In this document: piece by piece, positions 1 through 5,094 of the stretch
Layout of the letters: every line of letters begins with the position of its first letter
Position numbering within the stretch: position 1 is the first letter of the stretch
From: an uncultured Actinomycetes bacterium
GTDB lineage: Bacteria; Actinomycetota; Actinomycetes; S36-B12; UBA5976
Reading direction: 5' to 3'
Assembly: GCA_903925705.1 (NCBI GenBank)
Contig: CAIYGJ010000232.1
Span: 1 to 5,094, forward strand
Length of the DNA: 5,094 nt
Position numbers and translations under genes: made by a program
The notes under the pieces: generated by a model
Databases searched by the model: none
The model's input: the letters and a program-made list of their open reading frames with translations, nothing else
Told to the model about the DNA's origin: nothing

Positions 1-958
1 CATGAGTTGCAAGATACTTCTCGGCAATCATTGGACCGAACAGTACGTCTTGCATTGGGTCGCCAACTTTTGAGCTAGCAACTTTGTCGGCGTACATCTT
101 TAGGAACTTGTCATATACCGAATCATGAATCCAAAGTGTTCCAAGTGATGTACAGCGCTGGCCTGCAGTACCGAAACCTGCGAACAATGCGCCATCAAGA
201 GCTAGTTCTAGATCTGCATCAGGCATGATGATCATCGGATTCTTGCCGCCGAGTTCTAAACATGCGCTCTGAATGTATTCGCCGACTTTGGCACCAATTA
301 GGCGACCAACTTCAGTCGATCCAGTGAAGCCAACTTTGTTAATAGTTCCTTCATCAAGACCCTTGACCATGCCTTCAAAAGTTTCTTTACCTTCGGCAAC
401 AACAGTGATCAAAACATCCTTCGGAACACCTGCAGCATGGAAGATTGCGGTCATTGCTTCGGCAACAGCTGGTGTGTATTCGGATGGCTTCCAAACAACT
501 GAGTTACCAGTTAGTAGCGCGGGAATTATGTACCAAGATGGCACGGCAGCTGGGAAGTTTCCAGCTGTAATGATTAATGCAGTGCCAACTGGCATGCGGA
601 AAGTGAACAAGTTTTTGTTTGGCATTTCACTTGGAACGGTTTGACCATACAGGCGACGGCCTTCACCAAGGAAGAAGTCGCAAGTATCAATTACTTCTTG
701 CACGTCACCAAGAGCTTCGCGGTAAACCTTGCCCATTTCGCGGGTTACTAACTTGGATAGAGCTTCCTTATTGTTCTCAAACAACCGACCAGCGTTAGCA
801 ATTACTCGGCCACGAGCTGGCGCTGGCATTTTTGCCCATGCCTTCTGGGCTGCCTTGGCACGACGAGCGGCATCCGCGATGTCATCAGCGGTAGCAAGCT
901 TGGTCTCGACGACTACGTCGCTCAAGTTAGTTGGATTTAGAGATTTGAAGGTGGACAC
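1..958 (-). CDS. NAD(P)-dependent aldehyde dehydrogenase, ALDH7-like, C-terminus cut by window edge
   Basis: This is the N-terminal 319 residues of an aldehyde dehydrogenase, a cytosolic enzyme oxidising an aldehyde to its acid with NAD(P)+. The full family length is about 450-510 residues, so the end lies outside the window. Visible landmarks are the oxyanion Asn134 in AGNFPAA, the cofactor-binding Lys157 in WKPSEYTP, the Rossmann turn FTGSTEVG at 211-218, the general base Glu235 in LELGGKNP, and the nucleophile Cys269 in GTAGQRCTS. The GQRCT context and the GDVQEVIDTCDFF segment (84-96) resemble the ALDH7 group (aminoadipate-semialdehyde / piperideine-6-carboxylate dehydrogenases) and its uncharacterised bacterial relatives. 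The substrate is unknown. The GTG start is forced: an in-frame TGA lies five codons upstream (971-973), and an AAAGAGG Shine-Dalgarno (965-971) sits 6 nt before the GTG. The gene diverges from a 2-oxoacid decarboxylase-like gene, suggesting that it oxidises that enzyme's aldehyde product (inference). Confidence 0.9.
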   Translation of the reverse strand, partial: MSTFKSLNPTNLSDVVVETKLATADDIADAARRAKAAQKAWAKMPAPARGRVIANAGRLFENNKEALSKLVTREMGKVYREALGDVQEVIDTCDFFLGEGRRLYGQTVPSEMPNKNLFTFRMPVGTALIITAGNFPAAVPSWYIIPALLTGNSVVWKPSEYTPAVAEAMTAIFHAAGVPKDVLITVVAEGKETFEGMVKGLDEGTINKVGFTGSTEVGRLIGAKVGEYIQSACLELGGKNPMIIMPDADLELALDGALFAGFGTAGQRCTSLGTLWIHDSVYDKFLKMYADKVASSKVGDPMQDVLFGPMIAEKYLATH

Positions 959-964
959 CCGGGG

Positions 965-971
965 CCTCTTT
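965..971 (-). promoter_or_regulatory. Ribosome binding site of the aldehyde dehydrogenase gene
   Basis: Read on the minus strand this is AAAGAGG, one base short of the full anti-16S match AAAGGAGG. It lies 6 nt before the GTG at 958. It decides the start: the same frame has a TGA overlapping its upstream edge, and an out-of-frame ATG at 972-974 meets a stop after about 15 codons. Confidence 0.65.
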
Positions 972-980
972 CATTGACGA

Positions 981-986
981 TAAAGT
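981..986 (+). promoter_or_regulatory. Possible -10 element for a leaderless transcript of the decarboxylase gene
   Basis: TAAAGT fits the actinobacterial -10 pattern TANNNT and ends exactly 7 nt before the ATG at 994, the spacing that would place the transcription start on the A of that ATG. No good Shine-Dalgarno precedes the ATG, which agrees with leaderless initiation. No recognisable -35 hexamer lies 16-18 bp upstream. A hexamer this loose occurs often by chance, so this is a weak prediction. Confidence 0.35.
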
Positions 987-993
987 GATTTAC

Positions 994-2625
994 ATGTCTA
1001 ACAATGCCAGTTCGAACCACCAAACTGTAGCCGGGGTAATCCTAGATTTGCTCTGGGAAGCGGGGGTAAAAACCACTTTTGGAATCCCGGGTGTACACAA
1101 CCTGGCCTTCTGGGACGCCCTTGGTCCAAATCGCCCTGCAATTGTTGGATTTCGCCATGAACAGACCACGGCTTATGCCGCTGATGGCGTTGCGCGGACC
1201 ACCGGATCTTTGGGTGTGGCATTAACTACAACTGGCCCGGGAGCCGCGAATACCCTCGGCGCTTTTGGTGAAGCAGCCATTAGTGGCTCTCCGGTATTTG
1301 TGATTTCTTCGGAAGCACCTATCGGAAAGCGCTCAAAAGATGGTGCTCGTGGGTTGCTGCATGAAATGGATGATCAAGCAGCCATGTTCGCTCCCCTTGC
1401 AAAAAAGCTTGCTGGTGTCTCGATGGCTATCAGCGTGACTGATGGTGTCACTGCCGTTGATGTAGCTGCAGAAATGATTCGCGACTTACTTCGAGCTCCA
1501 GTTGGAGCTGGCTACTTAGGAATTCCTGCTGATGTGTTGGCTCAGCAATTCACGGGTGAAAAGCCAAAGCTAGAAATCGGTCAAGAAGTAATTGAGATTG
1601 ATATTTCTGCCGCAACTGCTGCGCTTACTAATGCAAAGAAAATTGTGATTTGGGCAGGCGGTGGTGCAGTTGACTCTTCTGATTCAATCTCAGCACTTGC
1701 CGAACATTGGAATGCACCGATTCTGACTTCATTCGCTGGTCGCGGTATTGCAGCCGATTCGAAGTTAACTTTGGTGGCGCCAATTCATGAACCAGAAACT
1801 GAAGCAGTGTTAGCCGACGCTGATGCGCTGGTTGTTTTCGGAAGTCAACTCGATGGCATGAATACCAAAAACTGGGCAATCGCTTGGCCAAAAACTATCG
1901 TGCTGGTTGACGTTGAACCAACTAAGACCATGCGCAATGTTGATCCAACTGCAGTTGTTTTGAATAACAACATCGATGGTGTTGCATCCGCGTTGGTTGC
2001 AGAAACGTCAGCTCTTGATTCTTGGGTCGACGTTTCAGCGGTAAACACCACAGTCCGTGATCGCCTTCGTGTCGGCGAAAAATCAAAGCGTGGCATTGCA
2101 TTAGTTGAAGCAATTGAACAGCACTGGCCAGCTGACGGAACTATCGTTTGCGACATGTCAGTCTGTGGTTACTGGACTGGTGTTTACGCAGTGCAACCGC
2201 GTTCCCGTCGCATTGTCTATCCAGTTGGCTGGGGAACGTTAGGTTTCGGATTACCTGCTGCAATTGGTCCAGCTGCTAATGGCAGTCGCACTCTGGCAGT
2301 TTGTGGAGACGGTGGTGTGGCATTCGCCCTTGGTGAGCTTGCAACTATCGTGCAGGAAAATTTGCCATACACATTGTTAATCGTTGATGACGGCGGTTAC
2401 GGAATGCTTCGTTATGACCAGCAAGTTATGGGTCATCCAGAACGAGGTGTTGATTTATTCTCTCCGGACTGGGCGATACTCGCGCAATCTTTTGGACTGT
2501 CGTTCACTGAAACCACCATTGAAGATTTGGGCGACGCTCTAGATCTGAAGCAACCAGGAATTATTTTGATTCGCGAAACTTTGTATCCACCAAAGAGCAC
2601 AAGCCCTCGTTGGGGCGAAAAGTAA
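994..2625 (+). CDS. Thiamine-diphosphate-dependent 2-oxoacid decarboxylase-like enzyme (AruI / benzoylformate decarboxylase type)
   Basis: The 543-residue protein has the usual length and three-part layout of ThDP enzymes: an N-terminal pyrimidine-binding domain (about 8-180), a central Rossmann-like domain (about 200-335) and a C-terminal pyrophosphate-binding domain (about 365-530). Visible motifs are FGIPGVHN (29-36), the cofactor-activating Glu56 in GFRHEQTTAYAADGVAR, TTGPGAANT (79-87), RGLLHEMDDQ (119-128), and GDG (438-440) with VDDGGYGML (464-472) for Mg-diphosphate. GIPGVH and the RG-LHE-DQ pattern recall 5-guanidino-2-oxopentanoate decarboxylase (AruI), but acetolactate-synthase-like and benzoylformate decarboxylase relatives share much of this, so the substrate is uncertain. 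Asp465-Asp466 replaces the usual Asn-Asn or Asn-Asp pair. I prefer the ATG at 994, which has a possible leaderless promoter; a GTG at 985 would add three residues. The divergent neighbour is an aldehyde dehydrogenase, which fits an aldehyde product. A terminator follows 11 bp after the stop. Confidence 0.85.
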   Translation: MSNNASSNHQTVAGVILDLLWEAGVKTTFGIPGVHNLAFWDALGPNRPAIVGFRHEQTTAYAADGVARTTGSLGVALTTTGPGAANTLGAFGEAAISGSPVFVISSEAPIGKRSKDGARGLLHEMDDQAAMFAPLAKKLAGVSMAISVTDGVTAVDVAAEMIRDLLRAPVGAGYLGIPADVLAQQFTGEKPKLEIGQEVIEIDISAATAALTNAKKIVIWAGGGAVDSSDSISALAEHWNAPILTSFAGRGIAADSKLTLVAPIHEPETEAVLADADALVVFGSQLDGMNTKNWAIAWPKTIVLVDVEPTKTMRNVDPTAVVLNNNIDGVASALVAETSALDSWVDVSAVNTTVRDRLRVGEKSKRGIALVEAIEQHWPADGTIVCDMSVCGYWTGVYAVQPRSRRIVYPVGWGTLGFGLPAAIGPAANGSRTLAVCGDGGVAFALGELATIVQENLPYTLLIVDDGGYGMLRYDQQVMGHPERGVDLFSPDWAILAQSFGLSFTETTIEDLGDALDLKQPGIILIRETLYPPKSTSPRWGEK

Positions 2626-2635
2626 CTTAAGAAAG

Positions 2636-2668
2636 AAAAGGCCCGCGAGATGTTTCGCGGGCCTTTTT
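2636..2668. terminator. Bidirectional rho-independent terminator between convergent genes
   Basis: A 13-bp perfect stem pairs 2636-2648 with 2655-2667 around a 6-nt loop (2649-2654). The core GGCCCGCGA/TCGCGGGCC is almost all G-C. On the plus strand the GC-rich part is followed by five T (2664-2668), ending the decarboxylase transcript 11 bp after its stop. On the minus strand it is followed by TTTTCTTTC, so it can also end the purine operon about 50 nt after the purC stop. No other strong hairpin lies in the convergent gap. Confidence 0.92.
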
Positions 2669-2719
2669 CGGTTAGAGCATCGGTTACCCGATATCCAATC
2701 CTGACTCAATACCTAAATA

Positions 2720-3616
2720 CTAATCGAACTTTTGGCCGGTTAGTTGTTCGTAAGCAGCAACATAACGTTCGCGAGTTTTTTCGATTACATCCTCAGGCAG
2801 TGCCGGTGGTGCTTCCCCAGAATTCTTATCCCAACCGGAAAACGGAGAAGTTAACCAATCTCGCACGAATTGCTTGTCATAAGAGGGCTGGGCTTGGCCC
2901 GGCACCCATTGATCCGCTGGCCAGTAACGCGAGGAATCTGGAGTTAGCACTTCGTCGGCAAGCACGATTTGATCTTTATTTGCACCAACTAAGCCAAGAC
3001 CAAATTCAAACTTGGTATCAGCCAAAATAATCCCGCGCTCTAATGCGATCTCAGCTGCCACGTCATAAATCCAAGTTGTGAAACGCTTGAGCTGCTGTGC
3101 TTCTTCCATGCCGATTGAAGTGATGACTTCGTCAAAAATTACGTTCTCGTCATGTTCGCCAATGGCTGCTTTAGTTGCTGGCGTAAACAGAGTCTTAGGT
3201 AGTTTGGCACCGTCCTTCAGGCCCGGTGGTAAACCATTGCCGCAAATGGACTGATCACGCAGGTAATCGGTGTAACCAGATCCAGCTAGGTAACCACGTG
3301 CCACACATTCAATTGGGAGCATCTCCAATTTTTCACAGTACGTTGCCCGCCCGCGAACTGAATCTGGAACGTTAGTGGAAAGTACGTGGTTAGGAACGAT
3401 GCCTTGCAACCGATCAAACCACCACATGGACATCGCAGTAAGAATTCTTCCCTTGTCAGGAATTACTGACGGCAAGATCCAGTCGTATGCCGATATGCGA
3501 TCACTTGCAATGAATAGCAAGCGGCCATCTGGGGCTTCGTAAAGGTCGCGAACTTTTCCAGAATAAACATGCTTGAACTCAGCACCTAAGTCATAGTCGG
3601 TGGGCTGAATTGTCAC
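2720..3616 (-). CDS. purC: Phosphoribosylaminoimidazole-succinocarboxamide synthase (SAICAR synthetase)
   Basis: PurC catalyses the ATP-dependent joining of L-aspartate to CAIR to give SAICAR in cytosolic de novo purine synthesis. The 298-residue protein is full length for the single-domain bacterial enzyme, and slightly long in the manner of actinobacterial and yeast-type forms. Visible landmarks are the nucleotide-binding YSGKVRDLYE (18-27), SDRISAYD (38-45), the first family signature LPIECVARGYLAGSG (100-114), the second signature LADTKFEFG (198-206) and LTPDSSRYW (224-232). The start is GTG, in a 4-base GTGA overlap with the purB stop, and GGAG (3625-3628) lies 8 nt upstream inside purB. 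This predicts translational coupling, so PurB and PurC, which act on successive intermediates, would be made together. The stop is TAG, and the shared terminator lies about 50 nt beyond it. Nothing is missing or broken. Confidence 0.97.
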   Translation of the reverse strand: MTIQPTDYDLGAEFKHVYSGKVRDLYEAPDGRLLFIASDRISAYDWILPSVIPDKGRILTAMSMWWFDRLQGIVPNHVLSTNVPDSVRGRATYCEKLEMLPIECVARGYLAGSGYTDYLRDQSICGNGLPPGLKDGAKLPKTLFTPATKAAIGEHDENVIFDEVITSIGMEEAQQLKRFTTWIYDVAAEIALERGIILADTKFEFGLGLVGANKDQIVLADEVLTPDSSRYWPADQWVPGQAQPSYDKQFVRDWLTSPFSGWDKNSGEAPPALPEDVIEKTRERYVAAYEQLTGQKFD

Positions 3617-5046
3617 AGGATTGGCTCCGGTCGGTAGTTTGCAGCCTCAGGTGAAGTTGCGACGAGTTTTGAAACTTTTGTGGCTACCGCAGCAACCTGA
3701 TCACGAGCCGCGCCAGTGAATTCAAGTGGCTTTGAAATCAAAGCTTCTAGATCCTGTCGAGTAATTCCCAATCGGGAATCGCCAGCTAGTCGATCTAGCA
3801 CTGCGTTGCCATCGCCACCATTTGGTCCGCGCATTTCAAGGGCAACTGCAACTGCGTGTTCTTTGATTACTTCATGCGCAGTTTCGCGGCCAACCCCGTT
3901 ACGGACCGCTGCCATCAAAATCTTTGTTGTGGCAAGGAACGGTAAGTAGCGAGAAAGTTCGCGTTCGATGACTGCCGGGAATGCACCAAATTCTTCAAGC
4001 ACAGTTAAGAATGTTTCAAATAGGCCATCAATTGCATAGAACGAATCTGGCAATGCAACGCGACGTACTACGGAACAAAACACATCGCCTTCATTCCACT
4101 GATTGCCGGAAAGTTCGCCAGCCATTGATGCATAACCCCGAAGAATTACCGCGAAGCCATTTACTCGTTCACAAGATCGAGTGTTCATCTTGTGCGGCAT
4201 TGCACTGGAACCAACTTGGCCCTCTTTAAAGCCTTCAGTTACTAGTTCATGTCCGGCCATTAAACGAATGGTTGTCGCAAAACTACTTGGACCAGAAGCT
4301 AGTTGCACTAACGCTGTCACTGTGTCGTAATCAACTGAGCGCGGGTAAACCTGACCAACACTTGTGAAGATATTTGTGAAACCTAAATGCTTAGCAATTC
4401 GGGTTTCCAAGTCAGCAAGTTTGCTAGCGTCACCATCAAGCAGGTCAAGCATGTCTTGCGCGGTTCCAACTGGACCTTTAATACCACGCAATGGGTAGCG
4501 AGCAATTAAATCATCGAGGCGAGCAATTGCAACAAGTAACTCATCAGCAGCCGATGCAAATCGCTTACCAAGTGTTGTTGTCTGAGCTGCGACATTGTGA
4601 CTGCGACCAGTGAGTGCAACGTCGGTATAGCGAACGGCAAGTTCGGCTAATACTCCTGCGGTGGCAACTGCTTTGGTACGAATTAACTTAAGCCCAGCAA
4701 TAACCTGAAGTTGTTCGACATTTTCAGTTAGGTCACGACTGGTCATTCCTTTATGAATGTGTTCGTGTCCGGCAAGTGCACAAAATTCTTCGATTCGAGC
4801 TTTTACATCATGGCGCGAAATTTTTTCCCGCTCAGCAATACTTGCTAAGTCAACGTTTTCAATTACTGCTTCATAGGCTTCGATTACACCGCTTGGAACT
4901 TCGATACCCAAATCTTTTTGCGCTCGAAGCACTGCAATCCAAAGTTGGCGCTCTAAAACAATTTTGTTGGTTGGTGACCAGATTTGTGCCATTGAAGTCG
5001 AGGCATAACGTCCGGCAAGAACATTTGGAATATTTGGCTTACTCAA
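3613..5046 (-). CDS. purB: Adenylosuccinate lyase
   Basis: PurB cleaves SAICAR to AICAR plus fumarate, and adenylosuccinate to AMP plus fumarate, so it acts twice in purine synthesis. It is normally a cytosolic homotetramer with active sites built from three subunits. The 477-residue protein is full length. The fumarase/aspartase-superfamily signature is GSSAMPHKMNTRSCE (279-293), where the Ser280/Ser281 loop carries the catalytic base. Upstream lie HEHIHKGMTSRDLTEN (94-109) and TGRSHNVAAQTTTLGKR (146-162), with His150 the likely second catalytic residue. The MTSRDLTEN and GRSHNVAAQ variants, in place of the E. coli-like TSSD and RTHGQ, are typical of actinobacterial enzymes as I recall them. 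The start is TTG at 5046, overlapping the upstream gene's TGA as TTGA, with GGGAGA 6 nt before it. The next Met is at residue 19, which would shorten the N-terminus. The TGA stop overlaps the purC start, so the genes are probably co-transcribed. Confidence 0.97.
   Translation of the reverse strand: MSKPNIPNVLAGRYASTSMAQIWSPTNKIVLERQLWIAVLRAQKDLGIEVPSGVIEAYEAVIENVDLASIAEREKISRHDVKARIEEFCALAGHEHIHKGMTSRDLTENVEQLQVIAGLKLIRTKAVATAGVLAELAVRYTDVALTGRSHNVAAQTTTLGKRFASAADELLVAIARLDDLIARYPLRGIKGPVGTAQDMLDLLDGDASKLADLETRIAKHLGFTNIFTSVGQVYPRSVDYDTVTALVQLASGPSSFATTIRLMAGHELVTEGFKEGQVGSSAMPHKMNTRSCERVNGFAVILRGYASMAGELSGNQWNEGDVFCSVVRRVALPDSFYAIDGLFETFLTVLEEFGAFPAVIERELSRYLPFLATTKILMAAVRNGVGRETAHEVIKEHAVAVALEMRGPNGGDGNAVLDRLAGDSRLGITRQDLEALISKPLEFTGAARDQVAAVATKVSKLVATSPEAANYRPEPIL
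3625..3628 (-). promoter_or_regulatory. Ribosome binding site of purC, inside the 3' end of purB
   Basis: Read on the minus strand this is GGAG, 8 nt before the GTG start of purC. It lies within the last codons of purB and supports the GTG that overlaps the purB stop. Confidence 0.6.
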
Positions 5047-5094
5047 TTGTGATCTCCCAATCTGATCTCACCAAGCGCTGCCTTCAGCGCAATA
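5043..5094 (-). CDS. purD: C-terminal tail of probable phosphoribosylamine-glycine ligase, cut by window edge
   Basis: The last 16 codons of a minus-strand gene read IALKAALGEIRLGDHN and end in TGA at 5043-5045, which overlaps the purB TTG start by 4 bases. The preceding, incomplete codon ends in T. A DIA-LKAA stretch close to the end fits the C-terminus of actinobacterial PurD (GAR synthetase, which joins glycine to phosphoribosylamine), and purD commonly sits next to purB and purC in these bacteria. With so little sequence the identity rests mainly on context. What is clear is an open frame tightly coupled to purB. Confidence 0.55.
   Translation of the reverse strand, partial: IALKAALGEIRLGDHN
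5053..5058 (-). promoter_or_regulatory. Ribosome binding site of purB, supporting a TTG start
   Basis: Read on the minus strand this is GGGAGA, 6 nt before TTG at 5046. It lies inside the final codons of the upstream gene. No ATG or GTG competes at this spacing, so it settles the unusual TTG start. Confidence 0.7.

Noticed and set aside
273..977. Plus-strand open frames at 273-644 and 729-977.
   Set aside because: They lie wholly opposite the aldehyde dehydrogenase coding sequence, which has clear family motifs; their translations look like no known protein.
977..982. Possible minus-strand -10 element (TATCGT) for the aldehyde dehydrogenase gene, overlapping the plus-strand TAAAGT, which would make a symmetric bidirectional promoter.
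   Set aside because: A start 6-8 nt downstream would fall inside the AAAGAGG ribosome site and trim it, and the only -35 candidate (TTGTTA at 999-1004) is weak. The real promoter may lie further inside the decarboxylase gene.
985..993. Alternative GTG start for the decarboxylase gene, adding Met-Ile-Tyr.
   Set aside because: No Shine-Dalgarno precedes it, and the possible -10 element would overlap the GTG itself; ATG at 994 fits better. It cannot be fully excluded.
998..2156. Four minus-strand open frames within the decarboxylase gene.
   Set aside because: They are antisense shadows of a gene with intact ThDP motifs, with no ribosome site or recognisable protein features.
2679..2692. Small inverted repeat ATCGG-TTAC-CCGAT between the terminator and the purC stop.
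   Set aside because: A 5-bp stem without a T-tract is expected by chance; the strong terminator next to it explains the gap.
2650..3030. Plus-strand open frame of 126 codons starting inside the terminator hairpin.
   Set aside because: It starts in the terminator loop and runs antisense to purC, whose family signatures are unmistakable.
3716..4229. Plus-strand open frames at 3716-3949 and 3981-4229.
   Set aside because: Both are antisense to purB within conserved coding sequence.

Overview
This window carries four main protein-coding regions and one short gene tail. They form two transcription blocks that converge on a strong shared terminator near 2636-2668. The organism is probably a moderately low-GC actinobacterium, plausibly of the small-genome freshwater type. 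This is inferred from the actinobacterial style of the adenylosuccinate lyase, the purD-purB-purC gene order, frequent GTG/TTG starts and a GC content that looks just under half by eye. No rRNA or other taxonomic marker is present, so this is not proven.

Left block (1-2668). An aldehyde dehydrogenase (ALDH) gene starts at a GTG at 958 on the minus strand and runs off the left edge. It has lost its C-terminal third, but the catalytic Cys, Glu and Asn are all present. Only 35 bp (26 bp with an alternative start) separate it from a divergent plus-strand gene for a thiamine-diphosphate-dependent enzyme. That enzyme resembles 2-oxoacid decarboxylases of the AruI (5-guanidino-2-oxopentanoate decarboxylase) / benzoylformate decarboxylase type. 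A 2-oxoacid decarboxylase and an aldehyde dehydrogenase side by side suggest the two-step conversion 2-oxoacid -> aldehyde + CO2 -> carboxylic acid, as in the arginine transaminase route. The substrate cannot be fixed from sequence alone.

Right block (2720-5094, all minus strand). This is a de novo purine operon in the order purD (last 16 codons only) > purB > purC. Each junction is a 4-base stop/start overlap (TTGA, then GTGA), with Shine-Dalgarno sequences inside the upstream gene. PurC makes SAICAR from CAIR, and PurB then cleaves it to AICAR and fumarate. PurB also acts in AMP synthesis.

The only non-coding stretches are the divergent gap (959-993) and the convergent gap (2626-2719). I saw no mobile element, CRISPR array, tRNA or rRNA. 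I found no new biological system. The points most worth checking are the decarboxylase/ALDH pair, its very compact divergent start region with a possible leaderless promoter, and an Asp-Asp pair where the decarboxylase family usually has Asn-Asn or Asn-Asp.
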